From: JAFKFJ01 sp963786445 | Lineage (GTDB): Bacteria; Pseudomonadota; Alphaproteobacteria; Acetobacterales; Acetobacteraceae | DNA: 64,000 nucleotides | Reading direction: 5' to 3' | Assembly: GCA_963786445.1 (NCBI GenBank) | Contig: CAWAZU010000037.1 | Coordinates: 1 to 64,000, forward strand | In this document: positions 11,599 to 20,790 of the stretch, piece after piece | Layout: every line of letters begins with the position of its first letter | Numbering within the stretch: the stretch's first letter is position 1 | The notes under the pieces: model-generated | Told to the model about the DNA's origin: nothing | What the model saw: the letters and a program-made list of their open reading frames with translations, nothing else | Databases searched by the model: none | Program-made: the position numbers and the translations under genes

Positions 11599-12678
11599 GT
11601 GCTCGACCGCAGCCCGATCAAGGATGCACTGGGCACCCCGACCGGCCGGCGCGGCCTGCTCGGCGGATCCGCGGCCCTGCTCGCGTTCGCGGCCTCGCTG
11701 CGCGGCGCCAAGGCAGCCGGGACGCTGACGGTCGCCGATCCCGGCGGCGCCTGGTCGCCGGCCTGCGACGCGGCTTTCGTGAAGCCGTTCGAACAGGCGT
11801 CCGGCATCTCGATCGACCACATCGCCCGGCAGCACTATCCGAGCGTGGAGATCAAGGCGAATGTCGAGGCGCACACCTATAGCTGGGACGCCGTGATCGC
11901 GACGGACGCCGACGTGGCCGAGCTGTCGCCGCAGAAGCTGCTGGAGATGCTGGACTGGAGCGGTCCGGACATGGCGCAGATCATGCCCGCCGCCCGCAAG
12001 CCCGACTGGATGGGAACCGACACCTACGCGACGGTGATCGGCTATCGCACCGACAGGTTCGGCAAGAACGGGCCGGACAGCTGGGCCGATTTCTGGAATG
12101 TGGCGAAATTTCCCGGCCGTCGGGCGATGCACAAGCACCCGATCGACACGCTGGAAGAGGCCCTGATGGCCGATGGCGTGGCAATGGACAAGCTCTATCC
12201 GATCGACATGGACCGCGCCTTCAGGAAGCTCGACCAGATCAAGCCGCATGTGGACGTCTGGTGGACCGGCGGGGCGCAGACCACGCAGATGCTGGAGAGC
12301 GGCGAGGTGGACATGGTGCCGCTGTGGAATGCCCGCGCCCAGGTCATCATCGACGCCGGAAAGCCGGTCGGCATTTCCTGGAACCAGGGCATCTTTGCGC
12401 TTGAAGGCTGGGTGATCCCGAAGGGCGATCCGCGCGCCGACACCGCGCGCAAGTTCGTCGCGTTCTGCGCCAATGCCAAGCGTCAGGCGGAATTCGTCTC
12501 CTCGCTGTCGTACGGGCCGACCAACCCGAAGGCGTACGACTACATTTCCCCCGAGCGGGCGAAATATCTTCCGACCGCGCCTGCCAACCTCAAGCTGATG
12601 GTGCAGTCGAGCACCGAGTGGTGGGGCAGGAACAAGGCGCAGGCGATCGAGCGCTTCAATGCCTGGTTGCTGACTTAG
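11599..12678 (+). CDS. ABC transporter substrate-binding protein, polyamine/iron type
   Basis: 359-residue periplasmic binding protein from a GTG preceded by ACGGAGGA. The N-terminus has a twin-arginine-like GRRGLLGGSAALLAFAASL leader ending near AKAAG. The mature part shows features of the PotD/extracellular solute-binding family 1 fold: GTLTVADPGGAWSPACDAAF, YSWDAVIATDADVAELS, YRTDRFGKNGPDSWADFW, NVAKFPGRRAM, a ligand-site-like SWNQGIFALEGWVIPKGDP, and ALSYGP-like SLSYGPTNPKA near the end. It leads an operon with an ATPase, a fused permease and three CoA/aldol enzymes. The ligand may therefore be an organic acid or a polyamine-like compound rather than spermidine itself; that is inference. 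Confidence 0.85.
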   Translation: MLDRSPIKDALGTPTGRRGLLGGSAALLAFAASLRGAKAAGTLTVADPGGAWSPACDAAFVKPFEQASGISIDHIARQHYPSVEIKANVEAHTYSWDAVIATDADVAELSPQKLLEMLDWSGPDMAQIMPAARKPDWMGTDTYATVIGYRTDRFGKNGPDSWADFWNVAKFPGRRAMHKHPIDTLEEALMADGVAMDKLYPIDMDRAFRKLDQIKPHVDVWWTGGAQTTQMLESGEVDMVPLWNARAQVIIDAGKPVGISWNQGIFALEGWVIPKGDPRADTARKFVAFCANAKRQAEFVSSLSYGPTNPKAYDYISPERAKYLPTAPANLKLMVQSSTEWWGRNKAQAIERFNAWLLT

Positions 12679-12718
12679 CCCGGCATGCGGCCGGCGCGTC
12701 CCCGGCCCGGAGGCGGCC

Positions 12719-13810
12719 GTGACGGCGCGTAACATCAAACTGTCGATCCGCGACGTTTCCAAGACCTATGGTGCGGTGACGGCGCTCGATGCTGCCAGCC
12801 TGGACCTGGCCGAGGGCGAGTTCCTGACGCTGCTCGGCCCTTCCGGCTCCGGCAAGAGCACGCTGCTCATGCTGATCGCGGGTCTGATCGCGCCGAGCGG
12901 AGGCGAAATCTGGATCGACGGCCGGCTCGCCACCTACCTTCCGGCCAACCGGCGCGACATCGGCGTGGTGTTCCAGAACTACGCGCTGTTCCCGCACATG
13001 ACGATCGCCGAGAACGTCGCCTTCCCGCTGCGCATGCGTCGCATGGCGGCGGGGCGGATCGCGTCGGAGGTGACGCGGGCGCTGGAGATGGTGCGGCTTG
13101 CGCATGTCGCCGGCCGGTTCCCGCGCGAGCTGTCCGGCGGCCAGCAGCAGCGGATCGCGCTGGCGCGCTGCATGGTCTATGGCCCGTCCATCATCCTGAT
13201 GGACGAGCCGCTCGGTGCGCTGGACCGCAAGCTGCGCGACCACATGCAGATGGAGATCAAGGAGCTGCACCAACGGCTTGGCATCACGGTCCTCTACGTC
13301 ACCCACGACCAGGACGAGGCGATGGCGATGTCGGATCGGATCTGCCTGATGAGCAGCGGGCGGATCGAGCAGATCGGCACGCCGCGCGAATTGTATTTCC
13401 AGCCGCGCAGCCTGTTCGCGGCCGACTTCCTGGGCGAATCCAACATTGTCGATGCGGTCGTCGTCGGGCGCGGCGAGACGGCGGTGCTGCGTGCCGCCGG
13501 CGGGCTGGAAATCCGCGTCGGCGCCGGCGTTCCGGCGCAGGGGCCGGTCAAGCTGATCCTGCGCCCCGAAAGCCTGCGGCTGCTGGCCGCCGGCGAGCGG
13601 GCCGACAACGAGGCCGCGGCGACGCTGCGCGAGAGCGTATTCACCGGCGGCGCGTCCCGCCATTTCGTGACGCTGGCCAGTGGCCTCGTGCTGTCGGTCA
13701 GAGCGCTCACCGACCGTGTGGCGCCGGTCGTGCAACCGGGCCAGGCGGTGCGGGTCGGCTGGGATCTGGACCAGGCCGTGGTGCTGCCGGCGGACGGCGC
13801 AGCGCCATGA
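12719..13810 (+). CDS. ABC transporter ATP-binding protein, PotA family
   Basis: 363 residues from a GTG at 12719 following GGAGGCGGCC. Walker A LLGPSGSGKSTLLML, Q-loop VFQNYALFPHMT, signature RELSGGQQQRIALARCM, Walker B IILMDEPLGALD and H-loop LYVTHDQDEAMAMSD are all intact. A C-terminal TOBE domain (GPVKLILRPESLRLL) is present, as in polyamine and iron importers. It energises the fused permease that follows, whose ATG overlaps this stop as ATGA. Confidence 0.93.
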   Translation: MTARNIKLSIRDVSKTYGAVTALDAASLDLAEGEFLTLLGPSGSGKSTLLMLIAGLIAPSGGEIWIDGRLATYLPANRRDIGVVFQNYALFPHMTIAENVAFPLRMRRMAAGRIASEVTRALEMVRLAHVAGRFPRELSGGQQQRIALARCMVYGPSIILMDEPLGALDRKLRDHMQMEIKELHQRLGITVLYVTHDQDEAMAMSDRICLMSSGRIEQIGTPRELYFQPRSLFAADFLGESNIVDAVVVGRGETAVLRAAGGLEIRVGAGVPAQGPVKLILRPESLRLLAAGERADNEAAATLRESVFTGGASRHFVTLASGLVLSVRALTDRVAPVVQPGQAVRVGWDLDQAVVLPADGAAP

Positions 13811-15618
13811 GCGCCACCGCCACGCTGGCGGCCGGACGACGCAGGCCGCTGCGGCAGGCGGGATGGATTCAGGCCTGGCCGCTCTATCCGCTGTTGCTGC
13901 TGATCTTGGCGGTGTTCGTCTATCCGGTCGCGCAAATTCTCTGGCTCAGCGTCGTCGATCCGGCCGGCGCGCTCACGCTCGCGAACTTTGCCCGGGTCGT
14001 GCGGACGCCGGTCTATCTGCTGACGCTCGGCATCACGCTCAGGATCGCGCTGTGGACGACGCTGATCTCGCTGCTGGCCGGCTACCCGGTCGCCTATCTG
14101 CTCGCCACGGCCGGGCCGCGCGCGCGGGACGTGCTGACCATCCTGGTCCTGATGCCGTTCTGGACCAGCTTCCTGGTCCGTACCTTCGCCTGGATGATCC
14201 TGCTGGGCCGCAACGGGGTGGTCAACCGGCTGTTGATGGCGTTGGGCGTGACCGATGCGCCGCTGCGCCTCATCTTCAACTTCACCGGCGTCATGATCGG
14301 CATGGTGCATGCCATGATGCCGCTGGCGGTGGTGGCGATGCTGTCCGTGATGCAGCGGATCGACCTGACGCTGCTGAAGGCAGGGCGCACCCTGGGCGCG
14401 CGGAGCGGCCAGGCGTTCTGGCGCATTTATGTGCCGCTTTCCTGGCCCGGCGTGGCGGCGGCCGGCTTGCTGGTGTTCATCACCGCCCTCGGCTTCTTCA
14501 TCACCCCGGCGCTGCTCGGCGGGCGGCACGAGACCATGCTGGCGCAAATCATCATTTCGGTGATCGAGGAGCTGATGGACTGGCGGTTTGCCGCGACGCT
14601 TTCGGTCGTGCTGCTGGTCGCGTCGGGGATCGTGTTCTGGCTCTATGACCGGATCCTCGGCCTCTCGACGCTCGCGGGCGGGGATCTGGCAGCAGGGCGG
14701 CAGCGGCGGCCGGGCCTGCTGGCGCAGGCCGGCGCGCTGGCCGGGCGTGCGCTGGTCACGCTGCTCGGCCGGATGTCGGACGCGGCGGAGCGCCTGTGGG
14801 AGGCGGTTGTGCCGGTGCGCGCGGGCCGTCCGCAGCCTCGCGTCGGGCGCGTCGTGCTGTGGATCGTCGTCGCCGCGATCATCGGCTTCCTGTGTCTGCC
14901 GTCGCTCTTCGTCATCCCGGTCTCCTTCACCTCGGGCAACTTCATCGACTTCCCGCCGAGCGGGTTTTCGCTGCGCTGGTATGCGGCCTATTTCGGCTCG
15001 TCGGTCTGGCTGCATGCGACGCTCCGGTCGTTCATCGTGGCGGGCGCGACCAGTGTTCTCGCCACCGTCCTCGGCACCGGCGCGTCGTTCGTGCTGGTTC
15101 GCCAGAGGCTGGTCGGGCGGATGGCGATCCTGTCGCTGATCCTGGCCCCCCTGGTGCTGCCGCGAATCATCCTGGCGGTGGGACTGTTCTATCTCTATGC
15201 GCGGCTCGGCCTGATCGGCACGGTGCTCGGCCTGGTGCTCGGGCATACGGTGCTGGCCGTGCCCTATGTCGTGATCACGGTCATGGCGGTGCTGCGCACC
15301 TACGACGAGTGGCTGGACCATGCCGCGCTGAGCCTCGGGGCGAGCTGGTTGCGGACCTTGTGGCACATCACCCTGCCGCAGATTCGGGGGGGCCTGATCG
15401 CGGGTTTTCTGTTCGCCTTCATCACCTCCTTCGACGAGCTGACGGTTGCGCTGTTCATCAGCGGCGGCAGCAGTTCGACGCTGCCGCGGGAAATGTGGAA
15501 CGACCTGCTGTTGCAGGTGAACCCGACACTGGCCGCAGTCTCCAGCGTCATCCTGGTGTTCGCCATGACATTGATCCTGGCGGCCGAGGCGCTCCGCCGG
15601 CGGACGACGGTGCGCTGA
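13807..15618 (+). CDS. fused double ABC permease (PotB-PotC in one chain)
   Basis: 603 residues containing two complete BPD_transp_1 permease domains. The first spans about residues 20-280, with an EAA-like loop (LKAGRTLGARSGQAFWRIY); the second about 335-600 (LDHAALSLGASWLRTLWHI). They are joined by an arginine-rich linker near residues 285-345. Two-gene permease pairs are the rule for this transporter class, so the fusion lets one polypeptide form the whole channel. Around 12 membrane helices are visible, among them YPLLLLILAVFVYPVAQILW and RVVLWIVVAAIIGFLCLPSL. Start overlaps the ATPase stop. Confidence 0.92.
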   Translation: MSATATLAAGRRRPLRQAGWIQAWPLYPLLLLILAVFVYPVAQILWLSVVDPAGALTLANFARVVRTPVYLLTLGITLRIALWTTLISLLAGYPVAYLLATAGPRARDVLTILVLMPFWTSFLVRTFAWMILLGRNGVVNRLLMALGVTDAPLRLIFNFTGVMIGMVHAMMPLAVVAMLSVMQRIDLTLLKAGRTLGARSGQAFWRIYVPLSWPGVAAAGLLVFITALGFFITPALLGGRHETMLAQIIISVIEELMDWRFAATLSVVLLVASGIVFWLYDRILGLSTLAGGDLAAGRQRRPGLLAQAGALAGRALVTLLGRMSDAAERLWEAVVPVRAGRPQPRVGRVVLWIVVAAIIGFLCLPSLFVIPVSFTSGNFIDFPPSGFSLRWYAAYFGSSVWLHATLRSFIVAGATSVLATVLGTGASFVLVRQRLVGRMAILSLILAPLVLPRIILAVGLFYLYARLGLIGTVLGLVLGHTVLAVPYVVITVMAVLRTYDEWLDHAALSLGASWLRTLWHITLPQIRGGLIAGFLFAFITSFDELTVALFISGGSSSTLPREMWNDLLLQVNPTLAAVSSVILVFAMTLILAAEALRRRTTVR

Positions 15619-15768
15619 GCGCCGGCGGGCGCCTGGGGCCGGGCAGGACCTTGCCAACCGGCGCCGCGCGCCGCCCCCTGCGACCGCATTGACACTCCGC
15701 GATCCAGCGACCCATGCTGCCCACGCGTCATGCGACGCAGCGGCGCGCGAGGAGAATGCAGGAGCGGC

Positions 15769-16542
15769 ATGACGAATTTCGTGGTTTCCGAACAACGTGG
15801 CGCGGTCTCGCTGATCCGGCTGAACCGGCCGGAGATCCTGAACGCCTGGCACACGCGCATGCGCGAGATGCTGGTGGCGCGGCTGGAGGAAGCGGAGGCC
15901 GACGACGCCATCCGCGCCGTCGTGCTGACCGGGACCGGCGAGCGCGCCTTCTGCGCCGGACAGGACCTGAACGAGACGAAGACATTCGACCCTGACCGCG
16001 CCGAGCTCTGGATCAGGGAGTGGGAGCATCTGTACGGAACGATCCGCTCGCTGTCCAAGGCGCTCGTGATCGCACTGAACGGACTGGCCGCCGGATCGGG
16101 CTTTCAGGTGGCGCTGCTCGGCGACATCCGCATCGGCCATCCGGGCGTGACGATGGGCCAGCCCGAGATCAACGCGGGCATCGCGAGCACCACCGGGCCG
16201 TGGATCATGCGCGAGATTCTCGGCCTGGCGCGCACCATCGACCTGACGCTGACCGGCCGCATGATGGACGCCGAGGAGTGCCGCGCGATCGGCGTGCTCA
16301 ATCGCGTGGTGCCGCCGGAGCGTGTGCTGCCGGAGGCATTGGCGCTGGCCGGGGAGCTGGCCGCCAAGGCGCCGGTGGCGATGCGGCTGAACAAGGCCCG
16401 CTTCCGGGAGGTGACCGAGCCGGGCTTTCGCGATTGCATCGCCGCCGGCGTCCGCAACCAGCGGATCGCCTATGCCACCGGCGAGCCGGCGCGGATGATG
16501 GAGCGCTTCCTGGCCGAGCGGGCCGCCCGCAAACAACGCTGA
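15769..16542 (+). CDS. enoyl-CoA hydratase/isomerase family protein
   Basis: 257-residue crotonase-fold enzyme. The ATG at 15769 follows GGAG. Visible: ISLIRLNRP-like VSLIRLNRPEILNAW, the oxyanion-hole segment ERAFCAGQDLNETK, and GLAAGSGFQVALLGDIRIGH with the second oxyanion loop, then MGQPEINAGIASTTG. The glutamate in QPEIN is in the usual place for hydratase chemistry. It acts on an acyl- or enoyl-CoA, probably the product of the acyl-CoA synthetase four bases downstream. The operon suggests degradation of an imported carboxylic acid. Confidence 0.88.
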   Translation: MTNFVVSEQRGAVSLIRLNRPEILNAWHTRMREMLVARLEEAEADDAIRAVVLTGTGERAFCAGQDLNETKTFDPDRAELWIREWEHLYGTIRSLSKALVIALNGLAAGSGFQVALLGDIRIGHPGVTMGQPEINAGIASTTGPWIMREILGLARTIDLTLTGRMMDAEECRAIGVLNRVVPPERVLPEALALAGELAAKAPVAMRLNKARFREVTEPGFRDCIAAGVRNQRIAYATGEPARMMERFLAERAARKQR

Positions 16543-16546
16543 TCCC

Positions 16547-18127
16547 ATGTCGAATGCAGCCACGGACGGCGTTCCGGACGGCAGCGACGGGTTTCTGCCG
16601 CGCTTCCTGGCGCAGGCGTCGCAGGCCCCGCAGCGGCCGTTCGCGCGCTGCGGGGACGAGCAGGTCAGCCTGGGCTGGCTGCATCGCGCCTCCGATGCGG
16701 TGGCCGCGCAGCTGCATCGGCGGGGCATCCGGCCGGGCGATCGTGTCGCCGTCATGTTGCGCAACAGCGCCGCCATGCTGGCGGTGTTCTATGGCCTGGC
16801 GAAGGCACGCGCCGTGTGGGTGCCGGTGAACGTGCAGCTCCAGCGCGAAGGATTGCGCTATATCCTGGAGCACGCCGAGCCGGCCCTGGTGATCGCCGAG
16901 CGGGACCTTTGGCCGGCCATCGAAGCCAGCGCGGCCGCCTGCCCGGACATCGTGTTCGCCGGCGCACCGGAAGGGCTGGCGGCCTGGCTTGCCGACCCGA
17001 CCGAATTCGCGGCCTCTCTGCCGGCGGCCGACGATCTGTTGGCGATCATGTACACGTCCGGCACCACGGGACCGCCGAAGGGCGTGATGGTGTCGCACCG
17101 CATGCTGCGGCTGGCCGGCGAGGCGGTCGTGCGCGTCGCCGACCTCTGCGACGGCGACGTAATGTTCGTCTGGGAGCCGTTGTACCACATCGGCGGCGCG
17201 CAGCTGCTTGTCGTGCCGCTGCTGCGCGATGTGCGGCTGGCGATGGTGCCGCGGTTCAGCGCCAGCCGGTTCTGGCCCGAGGTGCGCGAAAGCCGTGCCA
17301 CCCACATTCATTTCCTCGGCGGCATCCTGCAGATCCTGCTGAAGCAGCCGGCAGATCCGCTGGATCGCGACCATTGCGTACGGATCGCGTGGGGCGGCGG
17401 CTGCCCGGCGCCGATCTGGCGGCCGTTCGAGGCGCGCTTCGGCGTGCAGATCCGCGAATGCTACGGCATGACCGAGGCTTCCAGCATTACCACCTGCAAC
17501 GACCGCGGCGTGGCCGGCGCGGTCGGGCGGCCGGTGCCCTGGTTCAGCGTCGCGCTGCTCGATCCATCCGGCCGGCCGGTGGGCCATGGCGGGCGCGGCG
17601 AGATCGTCGTCCGCACCAGCATCGCGGGTGCGATCTTTCCCGGCTATTTCCGCAATCCCGAAGCCTCGGCCAGGGCCTTGCGCGACGGTGCGCTGCATAC
17701 CGGCGACCTCGGCTCCTGCGATGACGCCGGCAACCTGATCTTCCACGGACGCGTCACCGACAGCGTGCGCTGCCGCGGCGAGAACGTGTCGGCGTGGGAG
17801 GTGGAGCATGTCGCCGCGCTGCACCCGTCGGTCGAAGACTGCGCAATGATCGGTGTCGCGGCCGAAATCGGCGAGCAGGACATCAAGCTCTTCGTCAAGC
17901 CGAAGCCCGGCCACCGGCTCGATCCGGCGGAGCTGTCGGCGTGGCTGGCGCAGCGCCTCGCGCCCTACCAGATGCCCCGCTACATCGCCGTGGTCGCGGC
18001 GTTCGAACGCACGCCGAGCCAGCGGATCATGAAGCACCTGCTGCCGTCCGATCTTGCCGGCTGCTGGGACCGGCGGGCGGGCGGCGATGCCGGCGAACGA
18101 CCAAAGATGCAGGAGACGGCGCCATGA
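16547..18127 (+). CDS. acyl-CoA synthetase (AMP-forming)
   Basis: 526-residue adenylate-forming ligase. A3 motif LLAIMYTSGTTGPPKGVMVS, A5 CYGMTEAS, A7 LHTGDLGSCDDAGNLIF and A8 GRVTDSVRCRGENVSAWEVE are intact. A C-terminal catalytic lysine is not in the commonest place: the ending TPSQRIMKHLLP carries K in the position of PSGKI-type A10. It activates a carboxylate to its CoA ester in the cytoplasm. It lies between enoyl-CoA hydratase and class II aldolase and overlaps the latter by ATGA. Substrate not deducible; crotonobetaine/carnitine-CoA ligase-like architecture is possible. Confidence 0.88.
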   Translation: MSNAATDGVPDGSDGFLPRFLAQASQAPQRPFARCGDEQVSLGWLHRASDAVAAQLHRRGIRPGDRVAVMLRNSAAMLAVFYGLAKARAVWVPVNVQLQREGLRYILEHAEPALVIAERDLWPAIEASAAACPDIVFAGAPEGLAAWLADPTEFAASLPAADDLLAIMYTSGTTGPPKGVMVSHRMLRLAGEAVVRVADLCDGDVMFVWEPLYHIGGAQLLVVPLLRDVRLAMVPRFSASRFWPEVRESRATHIHFLGGILQILLKQPADPLDRDHCVRIAWGGGCPAPIWRPFEARFGVQIRECYGMTEASSITTCNDRGVAGAVGRPVPWFSVALLDPSGRPVGHGGRGEIVVRTSIAGAIFPGYFRNPEASARALRDGALHTGDLGSCDDAGNLIFHGRVTDSVRCRGENVSAWEVEHVAALHPSVEDCAMIGVAAEIGEQDIKLFVKPKPGHRLDPAELSAWLAQRLAPYQMPRYIAVVAAFERTPSQRIMKHLLPSDLAGCWDRRAGGDAGERPKMQETAP

Positions 18128-18876
18128 ACGACAGCCCTTCGGCGACGCGCGACAACGCGGCGGAGACGCAGCAGGCCCGCATCGACCTGGCCGCCGCTTT
18201 CCGGATGGCGGCCCGGCTGAACCTGCACGAAGGCGTGTGCAACCACTTCACGGTCATGCTGCCGGGGCGCCGCTTCCTCATCAATCCGAAGGGGCTGCAT
18301 TTCGCGCGGATCACCGCGGGCCGCCTGATCGTGATCGATGAGCAGGGCCGCACCGTCGAGGGCACCGGCCGGCCGCCGACCACCGGCTACGCAATCCACA
18401 CGCGCATCCACCTGCTGCATCCCGCGGCGCGCGTGGTGATGCACCTGCATTCGCCCTACGCCACCGCGATCACCGCGATGCAGGGCGGCCGTCTGCAGAT
18501 GGTGCATCAGAACGCCGCCCGCTTCTTCGGCAGCATCGCCTATGACGACCACTTCAATGGCATCGCCGATGCGGTCACCGAAGGTGAGCGCATGGCCCGG
18601 GCGATGGCCGACAAGCGCATCCTGTTCCTCGCCAACCACGGCGTCGTGGTGGTCGGCGAAACCATCGCTCAGGTGTTCGACGACGTATATTACCTGGAGC
18701 GTAGCTGCCAGGTGCAGATACTGGCGATGCAGGCTGGCCACAAGCTGAATGTCATGTCCGATGCGATGGCGCAGAGCACGCACGACCAGTTCGCGCGCTT
18801 CGCGGTCAACGCGGATCTTCACTTCAACGAGTTGAAGGCGATCCTGGACGAGCACGAGCCGGCCTACGCGTCCTGA
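18124..18876 (+). CDS. class II aldolase/adducin family protein
   Basis: 250 residues of the class II aldolase/adducin fold. Metal-binding histidines are visible in VVMHLHSPYATAI (H-x-H) and a third in the NHGVVVVGETIAQVFDDVYY segment. HEGVCNHFTVMLPGRRFLI is the usual N-terminal phosphate/substrate loop. Members cleave or epimerise aldol substrates, or act as decarboxylases, with a divalent metal. Last gene of the operon beginning at 11599; start overlaps the synthetase stop. Confidence 0.88.
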   Translation: MNDSPSATRDNAAETQQARIDLAAAFRMAARLNLHEGVCNHFTVMLPGRRFLINPKGLHFARITAGRLIVIDEQGRTVEGTGRPPTTGYAIHTRIHLLHPAARVVMHLHSPYATAITAMQGGRLQMVHQNAARFFGSIAYDDHFNGIADAVTEGERMARAMADKRILFLANHGVVVVGETIAQVFDDVYYLERSCQVQILAMQAGHKLNVMSDAMAQSTHDQFARFAVNADLHFNELKAILDEHEPAYAS

Positions 18877-19289
18877 ATTCCCGGCCTGCCCGGCATCGCA
18901 CCCGCAACGGGCAAGCTGCGGTTGCGATCGCCGGCCAGATGCTCAACCGCGTGGTAAAGACCGCAGCGTAACCGTGGGCGTGACGTAACGCCTGCTTGGG
19001 GCACGCTGGACCGCCGATCGCGTCACGACGGCCACCGCCGGCGGTGCGGGCGGGTGCGATAATGACGACGCGCCACAAAATTACGCACACGTACCGAAAC
19101 GACAACTTCGCAGTTATTCATGGCGCGCACCATAATCCAAGAATCGGAACATTGCGACCGGGCCAGGATAAGACACTCGTGGCTGTTGACGCGACTCTCT
19201 AGTTTGCGTGTATCACGCCGGCGTGCATCACGGCATACGAGATCCCGCTCAGTAACCCAGCATCAACTGTTGATCGAAAGGAAAGGATC
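18877..19289. other. 413-base intergenic region, promoter for the GH16 gene
   Basis: No gene supported. The right half is AT-richer than its surroundings. TTGACG at 19186-19191, 17 bases before TGTATC at 19209-19214, is a possible sigma-70 promoter with a good -35 and a weak -10. Confidence 0.3.
19262..19274. promoter_or_regulatory. palindrome ATCAACTGTTGAT upstream of GH16 gene
   Basis: A perfect 13-base palindrome (six-base arms around T) sits 15 bases before the ATG at 19290, just ahead of the purine-rich GAAAGGAAAGGATC ribosome-binding region. Position suits an operator acting on transcription or an RNA hairpin acting on translation. No regulator is assigned. Confidence 0.35.
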
Positions 19290-20615
19290 ATGTCCGGAAC
19301 ACTTAACTCGGCCGACTACCAGACGGTCTGGAATGATAACTTTACGGAAAGCGCCTCGCTCGACAGCAGCCTGTTCCCGATTCAGTGGGGCGACGCCAGC
19401 GAGTTCTCATTCGGCGGCAATGGGCTGACACTCACCTCCAACGGCACCGCTGCGGGCTTTCTGACGCCGGACCAAGGCGCCGGCGACTCCTACGGCTACG
19501 GTCTGTACAGCGTAGCCTTCACCATGCCGACGAGCCAAGCGGCTGGAGCCTATATCTGCCTGTGGCCGGCAACAAACGACTGGCCGGGGCCAGAGATCGA
19601 TCTGACGGAACAGCTAAACGGGCAGTCGTATCTGACGGTGCATTGGCAAGGCAGCGGCGACAGCAACCAGTACCAGTCGTTCTACTTCAACGCAAATACA
19701 TCCCAGCCGACCACAGTGGCAGTGGATTGGGAGGCGAACAGCCTCACCTTTTACGTCAACGGAAAGGAAGTGGTGCAATATCCGTCTGGCGGCCCCGTCC
19801 CTGTTCCCAAAGACTACGCTGACGGCGGCGAGAACGAAGCATTCGGCATCGGCAATGTCGGCCCGTCGGGAACGGCGCTGACGGTTTCCGACATGAGCTA
19901 TTCCACATCTACCGGCGGCGGCTCATCAACTTCATCTACCGGCGCCGGCTCATCAACTTCATCTACCGGTGGCGGCTCGTCAACTTCGACTTCGTCGGGA
20001 TCGACCGGAACATCGCCCAGCACAACGATCGACCTATCCAGCCCCGGCACTGTGCCGGAAACATCCGCTGGCGCCGGTGTGACAGTCCCGATCACGATTT
20101 CTGACCCAGGGTCGAGCGAAGTCTACGCCTTTGTCATGAATTCGAACAACGTGGCGGAGGAGAACTGGATACCAATCAGCCTCAACAGCCTCGGCCAGGC
20201 CACCTACGATTTCCATTTCGAAAATACCGGCGATTATGTGCTGGCGGTGAATAACACAACGACCCAAACCGATCGTGGTACCTCCTCCCCCATCACAATC
20301 ACCGATCCTGCCACTGCTCCCAGCAGTACGATTGAGGTGTCGAATCCCGGCACGCAACATGTCGCCAATACAAACGCTGGTGCCACCGTTCCGATCACTT
20401 TTTCCGATCCTGGCCTAAGCGAAGTGTATGCATTCGTCATGAATTCCCACAACGTCGCGGAAGAGAACTGGATCGCGATACCGCTGAACTCCCAGGGGCA
20501 AGCGACGCACGACTTCCACTTCGAACATACCGGCGATTACGTGCTGGCCGTCAGCAATATCAACACCGAGGCCGACAAAGGCTGGTCAGCGCCCATCACG
20601 ATACTGCATAGCTAA
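19290..20615 (+). CDS. GH16-like glycoside hydrolase with Ser/Gly/Thr linker and two tandem C-terminal modules
   Basis: 441 residues. Residues 1-203 form a beta-jelly-roll domain with EIDLTE at 102-107, matching the ExDxxE catalytic motif of glycoside hydrolase family 16, which cleaves beta-1,3/1,4 glucans or galactans. A linker at about 204-245 is built of TGGGSSTSS-like units. Residues ~246-339 and ~346-441 are two copies of one module (SEVYAFVMNS-NNVAEENWI, FHFE-TGDYVLAV), roughly two-thirds identical. They resemble carbohydrate-binding or Ig-like folds but I cannot name the family. No N-terminal signal peptide is visible, though the domain is normally extracellular; type I secretion by a C-terminal signal is possible. 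The gene is less GC-rich than its neighbours, hinting at transfer. Confidence 0.78.
   Translation: MSGTLNSADYQTVWNDNFTESASLDSSLFPIQWGDASEFSFGGNGLTLTSNGTAAGFLTPDQGAGDSYGYGLYSVAFTMPTSQAAGAYICLWPATNDWPGPEIDLTEQLNGQSYLTVHWQGSGDSNQYQSFYFNANTSQPTTVAVDWEANSLTFYVNGKEVVQYPSGGPVPVPKDYADGGENEAFGIGNVGPSGTALTVSDMSYSTSTGGGSSTSSTGAGSSTSSTGGGSSTSTSSGSTGTSPSTTIDLSSPGTVPETSAGAGVTVPITISDPGSSEVYAFVMNSNNVAEENWIPISLNSLGQATYDFHFENTGDYVLAVNNTTTQTDRGTSSPITITDPATAPSSTIEVSNPGTQHVANTNAGATVPITFSDPGLSEVYAFVMNSHNVAEENWIAIPLNSQGQATHDFHFEHTGDYVLAVSNINTEADKGWSAPITILHS
19899..20024 (+). repeat. tandem linker repeats inside the GH16 gene
   Basis: Three imperfect copies of a ~30-base unit reading CTACCGGCGGCGGCTCATCA or close variants encode the Ser/Gly/Thr linker between the catalytic domain and the C-terminal modules. 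Such tracts can change length by slippage, altering linker length without breaking the frame. Confidence 0.7.
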
Positions 20616-20790
20616 ACCACGCCTGCCCGCGCTCCGATCGGGCCTTTCCCGCGGCGCCTGCGCCGCCATCTCGTGCGCATCGCGTCGTCATCCCGGTCAC
20701 GCCCGCGCGAATGGCGCAAGCAACACGACAGTTCCGGGCAACCGCCCGACGCTGGGCACGTTGGCGTGAGTTGGCTTGTAGGAGGCGGAA
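20616..20790. other. intergenic region between GH16 and the DUF5132 cluster
   Basis: No gene supported. It probably carries the end of the GH16 transcript and the promoter of the small-protein gene at 20791. The only clear signal is the ribosome binding site AGGAGG at about 20779-20784. Confidence 0.3.

Noticed and set aside
13294..16776. 1160-codon open frame on the minus strand opposite the ABC transporter and enoyl-CoA hydratase genes
   Set aside because: Shadow reading: His/Arg/Gln-rich, no domain, opposite several intact genes with clear motifs.
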